Part shown: positions 37,276-48,400 of the stretch, one piece after another
How the letters are laid out: each line of letters starts with the position of its first letter
How positions within the stretch are numbered: the first letter of the stretch is position 1
From: Hyalella azteca
Lineage: Eukaryota; Arthropoda; Malacostraca; Amphipoda; Hyalellidae
Assembly: GCF_000764305.2 (NCBI RefSeq)
Contig: NW_025939285.1
Coordinates: forward strand, 186,001-250,000
Length of the DNA stretch: 64,000 nucleotides
Direction: 5' to 3'
The notes under the pieces: generated by a model
What the model was told of the DNA's origin: nothing
The model's database searches: none
What the model saw: only the letters and a program-made list of their open reading frames with translations
Program-made: the position numbers and the translations under genes

Positions 37276-40200
37276 TATTTCACTTAGTCTAACGATGGAA
37301 AGAACGCACTCAAGTCGAGTACTATAAAGAGCGCCCAAATCATGAGGCGGAAACGGTAAGACCACACAGCGTTTACGACAAAGTTTTCGCTCCCAGCAAA
37401 GGAAGCATATGAAGGGCGCGCAAAAGTTGGGGCGGCCTCGTGCATTATTGGCGATGCAAGAAGCTTCGTCGATCGAAGAAGCTCGGCACAATAAAGCAGT
37501 TTGAACGAATCTAAACCAAAGCGCCGACCTACTTGGGAACTTTTTTAAAAGTTAGCAGAGCGAGGAGCGCAATTTCGTCTGGACCTGTGGCACCGAATTT
37601 TCCTAGTGATGCTGACTTCCTCGCTTACCTCTTTTTCTGTTTAAGTTTTACGGCACAAATCACAGATGTAAAATTTGAACTCCATCATTATTTTCCTTTC
37701 ATTTTGCGGATGAGCACGTTTGCCCCATTTGCCCTGAGCCACAATTCGCCCCATTATCCTAAATATTGCCAACCTGATAAATATATTACCTCACATACCT
37801 AGTGTTTCGATATTTGAAAGCAAACGATTTCAACAGTATAAGAGAGTGTTCGCTTTAAGCTACTGATACATTTGTCGAGACCTGCCAGTGAATTTAGCGA
37901 GCGCCATGTTTCATAAGCAGCGATAGCGTGAATTGTTACCAAGAACAGTAGGACTTTTTTAAGGCGGCAACTTGAACGAGGTTATGCAGTCATTTTTGAA
38001 AGCATTAGAGAGACATGAACTTTTGCCTCATAATGAGAAGCAGTCCTGATCAGCGGAAACAATGAACAATGAGGCAAAAACAATTTAAACTTATTTTATA
38101 ATTTTATATTATTAGATAAGTGTCTCAGTGGAGATAAATTGAATTAATTACCGATTTATTATTCAATGCCTAAATTGATACGCTTATATAGGTACATCAA
38201 TTGATGTAACCAATTTCCGAATTTTCTGTCCTTCTCTCGATTTCCGCAAATTTAAAGACTGTTCGCGCATCAAGTTAAATTCAAATCCAATATCTTCTTC
38301 TTTACGAGCGCAACTAAAAGTTAGAGAGCCGTGAATTCTTCACCTTCAAACCGTCAACAATAACAAGATTTTCGGTCTGCTAACATTGAAAAAAAAACAT
38401 TTCACATTAAAATTAAGAAAATATTAATTGAAACTTATTACACTTTCACAATTTCTAAATATTCGATACGTGAATACAACACGTGAAGAATTATTAATGC
38501 TATTTTAAAAACACATATCAACCCACACAAACATTGTCAGAACCAACAGTTTTATTTTTATGCTTGCAAACGTTCGTTGTGTTGACATAAGAACGTGTTC
38601 GCCCCGGTCCCCTTTTACTCAACGAAGAACTCTGAGGTTCCGCTAATTGGAATAATTGTTGCACAAACATTAGAAGGTTTTGCCAAAATAAACGATTCAG
38701 AGGAAATGAAGCGTCATATATATGAGTAAATATAGCTCTATAAATTAGATCGGTAAAAAATATTTCTATTACATGACGCTGAAAGTTATGAAAAATTACA
38801 ACTCCAATTCAGTTCACATTAAGATCCGATTAATTTAATTGTTCGCATTTGACCCATGTAGAACATTTTATTATGAGGAAGTGTTCTAATTGTTCAAAGT
38901 GATAACTTATAAAGCTGACTTCTCTATCGAACTGACTTCAGGATGAGTTGAACCCAATTTTTTTCATATCTTATTCCAGTTGGGCTAATCGAACAATATG
39001 GAAGAATAAATGAAGAAAAGGAGGCAAGCTACACTCAAACTTATACAACTTCGAACTCTTTCACGCAAAGCCGTTCAGAAGAGCTCAAGTTCCAATCCCT
39101 GCTGAAGTTGAAGCTTCTTTTTCACCAAGTTTTGCCAAAACTTTTCACTTAGGCCTCAATGTTGACCCTTAATATTTCGCTTCAATAAATGTGCAACGAT
39201 GAACAACAAGGGTCCAGCGTTATAGAAGTTACGCTCGAAGGAGCACAAATAAATTTACCGAAGCCTTGCAGAAATTTTTCGACTTCAGATGTACGGTTCT
39301 ACACATCAGCCGCTAAATATTAGACACACAACGAATATATTTTCTTCAACACTTATAGTCGCACGAAATTATAGTTCTTGATATCAACACGAAAGCAATT
39401 ATTTAAGTTGTCGATAATAGCTAGAAGAGGAATCATTTAGACTTTTAAACAATTTTAATATCAATGATGGTAATACAAAAACTCTTAAGCTCAAAAGGAG
39501 TTTGTAAACTCAATCAATTCAAGAAATCCTATTAAATCTTATTAGTTACTAGTTGCAGCATAGACATTATTTTGTGGCCTTCAGCGCCATATCGCTTGTC
39601 AACTGCAACGACTGCATGATGTTTGTCCGAGACTTTTGGGCTTTACTGAACATTAACATAGCGGGGCTTTGAGGCAGCCTGTGGCTATTCCTTCCACGCA
39701 AAGAAGGTAAGCTGCTTATATAGCCGCACCGCTGTGGGCCCCTGGCATCTGTCGTGGTATGTCGCGGGTACGATAACAGCGTCAGATTAGAGTTGTTTCG
39801 CGTTCTTCCTTTTACGATGCGTGATAAAAGGTAACCTGAATTCTACAGCGAGAGAGCTGTGAATAAAAGCTAATTTGTCGGTATCTAGAAATGAGAATAA
39901 AATTACGATAGATTTTTTCATGTGACGCAGAACGTGAAAAAGTGAGTTTCTAATATGTTATTACGAAATACATAAACAAATTACCATGAAATCTGTGATA
40001 ATATCAGCACCTTTCCCATATACCCCAAATGCGTCGCGAGAAGTTGAAAATTCAATTTTTTACGAACTTTACATTTTTTAAACAATTGTCTTAGACTTTT
40101 ATTTTATAACCGGAACATCAGGCCAGAAACTAGAAAAATTTCTAGAGAATATGCGATAAAAATGAATTAAATCCAGGAAGTTCCTTAAAAAATTTTTAAT

Positions 40201-40278
40201 GAGAGCCAAAATCATCGACGTCAGCGAGGATGACATGCACTAGAGGAGCCGGAATAACGTCATCATATCAGCACTTAC
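37276..40278. other. Non-coding stretch
   Basis: Three kilobases without a supportable gene. An 89-codon plus-strand frame (37533-37802) has a hydrophobic middle (DADFLAYLFFCLSFTAQI) but no start context or family signature, so I do not call it. Confidence 0.5.
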
Positions 40279-40328
40279 GCCACTCGTAAGTCGATTTTGC
40301 GTACTTACGATGTTTTGATAATACGGCC
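40279..40328. repeat. Possible relict MITE end
   Basis: GCGTACTTACGATGTTTTGA then TAATACGGCCCTG resembles the right end of copies C and D (GTACTTACGTTCAC...GCGAGTTTTGAAAGTATGGCCCCTG) with deletions. It directly abuts copy D, suggesting copy D inserted at or beside an older, decayed copy. This is a by-eye comparison only. Confidence 0.35.
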
Positions 40329-40478
40329 CTGGGCCTATACTTTCAAAAACAGTTAAGAGATCGTAAGTTCATCAGCCAATCATTGACGGCCTTTCGAGCA
40401 AAATCCACCAATCACAGACAAGAAAATAGAGCGTCAGTACTTTCGTTCACTTAGCGAGTTTTGCAAGTAAGGCCCCTG
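40329..40478 (-). mobile_element. CAGGGGCC-end MITE, copy D
   Basis: Minus-orientation copy of the 150-bp family. The left end is CTGGGCCTATACTTTC and the right end is decayed (GCAAGTAAGGCCCCTG instead of GAAAGTATGGCCCCTG). It keeps GCCAATCATTGACGGCC, the CAAAATCCACCAATCA segment and AGAAAATAGAGCG. Confidence 0.85.
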
Positions 40479-40629
40479 ATCAGCGGCCGTTACATGACGC
40501 ATCAAGTGCCAAGGACAGAGCCTAATGCCATGCCAATGAAAATTATGATGAATGTGACACTCGCAAGATAATCTCATTTATATATATGTCTAGAAAATTG
40601 GTGTAGTTTGGCAGAAGCTTTTCTTTTAT

Positions 40630-40747
40630 GCAAGTTTGATTGAAGACCAGAGCATGCGTTTGTGAACTAAATAAATGAATCAAGTAAATATTCATTATGA
40701 TTGACATGCTTAATAAAAAGCATGCTCTGCTCTTCAATCAAACTTGC
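40630..40747. repeat. 28-bp arm inverted repeat, 62-nt loop
   Basis: The arms at 40630-40657 (GCAAGTTTGATTGAAGACCA then GAGCATGC) and 40720-40747 pair with a single mismatch, and pairing continues loosely outward (CTTTTA/TAAAAG). Stem length and loop size would suit a fold-back transposon remnant or a long hairpin transcript. No mature-miRNA conservation can be judged from sequence alone. The left arm resembles 7741-7765. Confidence 0.85.
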
Positions 40748-41275
40748 TTAAAAGTCTAGACAAATAAGCATATTTTCTCTGTTAAAAGTAGAATAATCTT
40801 CGGAGAACAGACTTTAATAAATTTGAATATTTTTACCATACATTTAGTCTAGCATGTAAGCATTAGTCGATTTGTGTCCCGTTATGACAATCAATAATAT
40901 TTCAATAATGAATATTTGCTTTAAAAAGTCAACTCAATATTCAGGGTTATCTTTCTAAAAACTTTCAAATAACTGCGGAAAAACTGAAAATTACACACTA
41001 TTTTTAATGTGTACGCGAAATGTCTACTGTGCTGTCACCACCAGGCATCCGCGGCGCGTCAACAACTAATAGGTACTTCATACTGGCAGTTGATGAAAAA
41101 ATATTATTATTATTGCACCTATTAATAAAATAGTAGTAGTATTTACTTCCAATAAGTGCACTAATAATGAACGCACTAGGTACTATATGATCAGTTTAAG
41201 TATAATGGTAGACTGCTTGGACCAGGTGGGTGGTTTGTTTGCGACACCTAAAATATTCACGTTTTATAATAAACC
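40748..41275. other. Non-coding stretch
   Basis: Short trinucleotide-like runs (TATTATTATTATT near 41102; TAGTAGTAGTA near 41131). Nothing else. Confidence 0.5.
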
Positions 41276-41626
41276 CTCGCAAACCCCTAATAGTACGCGT
41301 TTTATTTTTCGAACCACTGTTCTAACGGGCAAATCACAGCCATTGTCCTAGAAAGGCACGCAGCGATGTCACGAATGGATCTACGTCTTCTAGGAAACAC
41401 TCGCAAACTCCTAATGGTACGCGTATTAGTTTTCGAACCACTTTTCTAACGGGCAAATCCCAGCCATTGTCCTAGAAAGGCATGCAGCGATGTCACGAAT
41501 GGATCTACGTCTTCTAGGAAACACTCGCAAACTCCTAATGGTACGCGTATTAGTTTTCGAACCACTGTTCTAACGGGCAAATCGCAGCCATTGTCCTAGA
41601 AAGGCATCCAGCGATGTCACGAATGT
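41276..41626. repeat. 124-bp minisatellite, about 2.8 units
   Basis: CTCGCAAAC starts units at 41276, 41400 and 41524, an exact 124-bp step. Shared parts are CCTAATGGTACGCGTATTAG, TTTTCGAACCACT, TCTAACGGGCAAATC, AGCCATTGTCCTAGAAAGGC and AGCGATGTCACGAATG. Unit 1 is the most diverged. The sequence is unrelated to the 31.0-kb array, although the period is identical. Confidence 0.95.
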
Positions 41627-41901
41627 CTGACCTCCACAGCAACACACCCCCCTCCGCCACCTCGAGGCTCGCGTCAGCCGGGCAGCCTTTAATGGTCGAA
41701 ATTAGTATAAAATACTTGTAGTTCCAACGTCGACATCGCAGCTGAGGCCTACAAATTGTTCGAGTGTCACAAGTGACTTGATTAAGCGACTCGGAGTGAC
41801 TGTTCAAGAGACATGATTAGGTCGCTTGAAAAAAATGATGCTTAATCTTGTTCTTACAAATGGAAAAGGATAGCAAAACTCAAAAGGAATCCTTTAGAAA
41901 A

Positions 41902-41932
41902 AGACTGATGACATTAATTATGTCATCAGTCT
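41902..41932. repeat. 12-bp perfect stem hairpin
   Basis: AGACTGATGACA and TGTCATCAGTCT flank the 7-nt loop TTAATTA. The right arm is followed by TTATTATTATA rather than a T-tract. Non-coding. Confidence 0.75.
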
Positions 41933-44881
41933 GTTATTATTATACTAGTACTTCTACCTAGACTCAAGAAAACTGACAATAAAAGTATAACTGCAGAAAC
42001 AGAAATTGAAGAATGCTGGAAAATTGAAGCTCAGATAATAAAACTTATATATGGGCTGAGGATTTTTGTTTCAATGGAGCTGAGAGTTACACTAGTCTTT
42101 TAAAAAATTTTTCCTCGAAAAAATTCAAGCACTTGCAGAAAATAAAACATTAAACGAATTTTTTCAGGGACATGTTATACATTAAAAATTTCGTCGTGAC
42201 TCGGAGATTATGGGAAAATAATTTGAACTAAATCGTAAGCTTGAGACCGGAGATATGAGCGCAGGAAGGTAATTTTTTGAGAAACTCGTTCGACCCCCTT
42301 TTGTACATCAATCTTTACATTCAATCCTGGAAAGTTTGCACTAACAAAATATCGAACAATAATCCAGCAATTTTCCACTACACAAGCAATCATTCTTCGG
42401 TAGAACCATTATGATTGACAAACAATTGAGGCAATCTATAATCTCATGAAAAATAACAATCGCTACCGAAGGCAGAAACATGGGCTACGTGCAGCAGCTA
42501 CAGAGCCAGGCAACGTCGCGCTTGTCTCGCAGTCAATTCGCGCCTTGGATTCCCGTGAGGTACAGAAAACTGTCGGCATGATTGTTCTCATTCCTCCTGG
42601 GAAGAGCGGTGGAGAGGAGGGAGGTACGACAAGGATAGAAAAGAGGTAAAAGTAAAGAAAAAGAGAAGTTCGGCTTGAAACATGAGAGGGCATAAAACGG
42701 CTAACCGCAATATGAGGCTCCGAAAAGAAGAATCAAGTAATGTATCCGAGATAAACACGATAGGAGTAGGCATTTACACCAAAAATAAGAGAGGACTTAT
42801 AATTAATAAAAATTAATGGGTGCTATTGGGGACAGATGAAAAAGTGAATAAAAAGTAAGTATGAAAGACGCGTGCATTAAGCAATCGTTTTGAATGACAA
42901 AGCTGTCCACTTCATTCCTGGTACGGCTAAAAAAAAGCGCAATTCTGTGCCATCAAAATAACCGGGGGCTTTTTCAAGATGCTCGCGCCCACTGAAGAAA
43001 ATAGGAGCGAAGTACTCAGGAACAATAGGTGGTGGCGAACTCCATTCTCTCCTGCTGTAATGAAGTATTAAAAGTTTGAATGCAGGCGCAGTGCCAAAGT
43101 TGGTCTAAAAAATTTGGGGGCAAAAATCATTTGAATGAATTGCGCAAGGAATGAAATCGACCTTTATACATACCGTACGCAAGATGTCGTGCAGACTACA
43201 CTCGTATTACAAGCGCTGGGTTGTATCGCCGATGCAATGTATCACCGAATCCGAATAGTAAACCAAGGCTCTGAAAACAATCAGTGGTAAAGCTATGAAT
43301 ATTATTTCTAGACACAAATGACTTTAACTTAACCATAGAGAGTACCGACGTAGTTTATCAATAATTGGCAGAAGATAATTAATAAATAGCTCTTCAAAGA
43401 GTTCGTAGTAAGTGAAATTTTGTTAGGAATCGCATCAACTATTGTCTTCGGAATCAGAATATGCAACAATAAAGCACATCTAATACTAGTTCACCTTGAT
43501 TAAGTTTTAACAAATGTTCAATGGAGAATACGATCAAGGAGAAGCTCTGGAACCTGTAAGTGGCGAATCGAAATGTGAAGGTCGCTATTATCTAGACCGT
43601 TATATCGTACGTGGGTACGACGCTGTAGGTGGGCGAGCAAAAAGTGCACGTTCGTTCAGAAGTGCATTAATTTGATCACATAACAGTAACATACTTACAA
43701 ATTTGACTACGCTAAAATATCAAAGAATTTCGGAAAACGAACTTATATTATCGAGGGCATCGCGACAATTCAATTTAATCATGGAAACCTTAATTCAAAT
43801 TAAGGTAAATCTTTGAGAATTCGTCAAAGTTTTAACGTTAAGAAAATTTTGAGGCATTGCAGAAATATCCACAGAATTACTGCTAAGCTGTAACTTTTAC
43901 CGTAAGTTTTCTTACGCGTATCTACGACGATGATAAATGACTATCCCTTTTCATTTTAGAAATTCAACAGCTTCCCAGAGGAAGTCAGCGCGCATGAAAG
44001 GAAGCAATCAAGTCTTTCTTTTCAGTGGTCAAAGATCGAAACTAATCTCTCCGATGAGAAGTTCTTAGCCAGAGAAAAGAATCTATACATCGAACGCTTT
44101 GAAGAACTTTGGAACAGGATTGAAGTCTAGCATATGGTGAGATAACATCATCTAAGAAACAGAAACAAGGACTGCACAAAAACTATAAGTTCACCTAAGA
44201 ATCTTAGTCTGAATAGCTGATATATATTGAGCTGAAAACCTTTTATTCATAATCATAAGGATTCATTTGACATGGTCAAAAAATTCGTTAAAAATCATGT
44301 TAGTCAGTTCTCAATTTACTCACAATATAAACTGGGAACACTTGTGTTTAAATTTATTGAACATTCAGGTTTTATTGCACTCGTCTCTCACCGACTGATG
44401 ATAAGAAATTAAATATTTTTGATAGCCTACAATGAGATAAATGAAATTTTAGACAATGAGATTAAGCAAAAGGTTGCAAAAAAGTGCCGACATAACAGTG
44501 TTAATAAATCCGCATCTCTCAGTGTAGTGGTTGACATTTGAGGCCTAAATGGCACCAGTAATGAGGTTAATAAAGTAAACACTTGTTCTACAGCCGGACC
44601 GCTAACGCCTATAATAAGAAGAGACGTGCGGCGTGAATAACTAACCCGGACACACAATCAGAGCATGCCCCCCTGTCAGTTAATCAAATGTATTACAATA
44701 GCCCATGAAGTTGAAAAAGCACCTACTGATAAAACTGAGGTTTTGACAAAACAAAAATAAATAAAATATTGTAACAATGCTTCTCCGAGCAGAAGTAAAT
44801 ATTTTCCCCTTGAAATCTTTGATAATGTAATAATACAGAATTTTTGAAAACTTTTACATTATAGATGGAAGCTTTTTTTTA
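41933..44881. other. Non-coding stretch
   Basis: No gene supported. Two oppositely oriented frames of 67 and 76 codons overlap at 42446-42693 without recognisable domains. Confidence 0.5.
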
Positions 44882-45063
44882 GCGCATTTTCTCATTTATG
44901 GAAAAAATGCACTATTGTGCTCGCCATGTCCGTCTGTCTGTCTGTCTGTTTGTCCGTCCGTCCGTCCGTCTGTCCGTCCGTCGTGACCTCAAGTTTTCAT
45001 CGACAAGAAAATCCGTTCGGTCACTCACAGCAGTGAGTACCGAGTTTCATTTTTTTTTTTTTT
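44882..45063 (+). mobile_element. (GTCY)n Helentron-like element, copy 4
   Basis: Plus-strand copy, most decayed of the four. The 5' end repeat is perfect (GCGCATTTTCTC, 44882-44893) and preceded by a T-run. The (GTCY)n tract is about 44928-44986, with one GTTT interruption. The inverted end repeat is mutated (AAGAAAATCCGTTC), the palindrome has one mismatch (ACTCACAGCAGTGAGT, 45023-45038) and the element ends in a 14-base T-run. It sits about 270 bp upstream of MITE copy E. Confidence 0.76.
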
Positions 45064-45335
45064 GGCTTGGACAATTTTGAAATCGACCACAAAACTGCGT
45101 CAACACAACTTAACAGAGCCAGACCCGAATAGTGCGGGTAAATGTACGGCCAGCTTCAGGAGACAAGCAGTTAATTACTCTGGAGGCGAGGAATTCCGTC
45201 GATGAAAGTTGCTGTCAGTTTATACCTGTGGGCGGGAGAGGAGAGAGCAATATCATATAGAGCAGCGTTCCTGCGAGCTGAATGAAGACCTGCCATCAAG
45301 GCAGGATGTGCGCAGGTCATTACAAGATAGACTAC

Positions 45336-45485
45336 CGGGGCCATACTTTCAAAACTCGCTATGTGAACGTAAGTACTTACGCTCTATTTTCTTGTCTATG
45401 ATTGGTGGATTTTGCTTGAAAGGCCGTCAATGATTGTCTGATGAACTTACGATCTCTTAACTTTTTTTTTAAAGTATAGGCCCAG
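45336..45485 (+). mobile_element. CAGGGGCC-end MITE, copy E
   Basis: Same orientation as copies A and B. The left tip is changed (CCGGGGCCATACTTTC) and the right tip is AAAGTATAGGCCCAG with an expanded T-run inside. CTCGCTATGTGAACGTAAGT matches the mirrored copy C (ATAGCG) rather than copies A and B (TTAGCG or CTAAGTG), so C and E may be sister copies. Confidence 0.86.
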
Positions 45486-48400
45486 CTGGTATACGCGTAA
45501 GACTACGTACGCACAAACGCAGATACCTCACCATTTCTAAATGAAACAGTATATACATTATATAACACACCATAATTACGCGATGAAACTCCAACGCAAT
45601 TCATGTTTATGTACATCATTTGTACTCATTCATACCCGAAACAAACACACTTATGCAAGTACACTTATGCAAAAAATGACTACGCTGGCGATAGGCGAAG
45701 TAAACTGGGTAAGGTGACGAGCATTATATAGGCACCTCTATTCCCCCATCATTCAAATTCTCCCCTTACCCGCATCAATTCAGTAAAATTTTAATCGATT
45801 TGGCCACGAAGCGAGTAATTTACGCGTATTTTTTTACAAATAAAGTGAAGGTTATCCCGTCAAGCTGTATTTTCTTGCCGAACAGAGTTTCGATATACCG
45901 CTGCGGCTCTATCTGTAGCCGTTAGTGAGGAGCGACTCAATTAAAACTTACGGCCGCGGCCAATGACTGTTGCCCAACATCAATTCAGTGATGTCCTGAT
46001 GACAGCCCTCATCACAAGTTGACTCGTTCATGGGATTGCAGGTAAAACTAATATTCCTTCAGTCGCCGTTCTTTATTAATTGGTTTCTCTGACAAGCTGC
46101 CTGTTTCACTTTTCGAAGCTGGCCGTTGAGTTGACGCTTTGCAGTGCGTACAGTCCGAGTTACTCACAATCGAGGTTTAAAATTCATTACATTATTTAGG
46201 GTGCCCAGTACTATAATACTTGTAAACTATTTAATCAAACTATGAACCCCTCACCGCTAACCAACACTTCCCTCAATGGCAAATAAAATATTTCGTTTCC
46301 TTCCGTCAGACTTCAGAATACTTACACGGAGGTGAGGCAACGGTTATTCCGTCAACATAGGATAGATATAAAAGTTGAATTTTTACACACATATGAAATG
46401 ATTTTTAAACATTCTTAAGCACCGAATACGTTCACATTTCCTCGAAGTTAGTAACCGTCAATAAAATTATACATCTGAAACTAGTACTAGTACTAGTACA
46501 TCTGAAATTAGTACTCGTAGATAAATCTACGTTAAGCAGCGCAGTCGCACACACAGCTCGCGCTCTCAAACTTTCCCGGCAATAGAAAATTGCAAGTAGC
46601 CGACATACTTCGTCTCCATTTTTTGTTGACGGTAAGACTTGAGTAGGAAAAAAGGTCACGAGCCGAGCAGGAAACTGAGTCGTAGAGCAAATCGCAGGGG
46701 AAGTGCAAACTGCTTCCCTTCATTCGTCAGGATTATTGTGGCGCTCTGAAAACCGGCACACGCAACGGGCCATAGCTGAGCCACTTACGACGATGCCATC
46801 AGCTCGCTCAACCATGATAAAAATCACGCAAATTTTACAGGCGACCGATGAATGAATGGCCAACACCCAAACGGTGCAAAAGGATTTCATTTTTAGTATA
46901 TGAGCATGTCGTGATTTCATAGCTTCTGTATTTTTGTGCGTGTCCAAACTATGGCTATGTGTTATATACCAATTGTACCAGGCCAAATGGCAGGGTCTAA
47001 ATATAAAATCAAGCATGATAATTAATTAAAAAAACTTCTAACTTTCGTCAACAATCGCAAGTAAATCAACCATGATAAAGGGTCAATAGCAAAAATATAA
47101 GAGATTAACGCCACTTATTTCACTATAACAAGCAAGCCATAAGCAGTCTAACTGAATAAATTCATGATAAATGCGTATATTTAATAATAATTAATAATAA
47201 ATCCAAATCCAGTAGCAATTTATTTTTTTAAAATATGGAAGATACACGCCAGTGAACTGATTTTAAAATCTGAAGGTAGTTTTAACCTTTTGCAGTCAAT
47301 TCTCTTTCGATTTTTCTGGCATTGACGTACCTACATTCTTGGGTAAAAAACTATTATGCAAAGATGGACCGTGTCTAGTTCACCATAGAATCAATCAACT
47401 CGCAGAGTTGTGGCCATTTACAAGAACAGTCTTTCTAGTACTTAATTCAGTTAGTATCTAGTATTTTATAACTTTAGTTCTCTTAGTGCTATTTCATGCA
47501 GGATCAAGGAATTTCATCTAAAGAAATGGCTGGCAATTTATTCAGTAATTATATCCAAGTTATCAAGACCAAGATTATCCAGTCCAGACGTTCTTGGACA
47601 CAGGTAAGAAGACGTCCACGTGTTCGAGAGGGATGCAGTGTGTCGAGTCACAGCGCGTAGGTGCACTCAAGGTAACAAGTTGGCAAGAACACTTAGGCGA
47701 GAGAACGGCAAGTTTGCCCGAGTATAGCAGCACACGAGGCTCTTTTTGCACGCACGCACCAGCTCCTCTCATCCATCTAAACGCGTAAGTTTCCTCAATA
47801 TGTCACTGAGACAACTTGAGGACTTTTTTACGTAGCTCAGCCGCAGAGGCGCGAAAACTTCTGCGACCATCCACTGGAAAAACAAAGCATTTCCTCTTTG
47901 CCTTCGGACAAAGAACAGAAATCTAGCATTGTGGATCAAAATTCTAACCGAATGGATATTTGAATGAAAAATATCAGACGTAGGCTAACAGCGGTAACAT
48001 GAATAGAAATTGTCGAGTTGATGCGACAGTTGTTTCACCACGAAAGCTCTTGTTGTGAAGTGAACTTAAAAATTCCCGATTTAAAAGATACACAATGGAC
48101 AACGATCTATAAAACTACTTTCATAAAAACGGCTCCAAATGATGAGAATACTGAAAAAAATCGTCCTTATCTTACAATAAATTCGAAGTAAATCATTTCA
48201 TTCCTACCAATGACTCCGATTGAGCCGTTTTGATTGTGAATCAAGTTAGTTAAAATCAATTTGGGGAAAAAATTGGTCATGGCGGAGGAAGTTTCAACCT
48301 CGAATCGATGCAAACGACCGTTTTTTATATTAATTCTCAGCACTTCTTACAAAGGTCGATCAGGCTTTAATGGGAATTATTTCGGCCCATCAATCAATGT

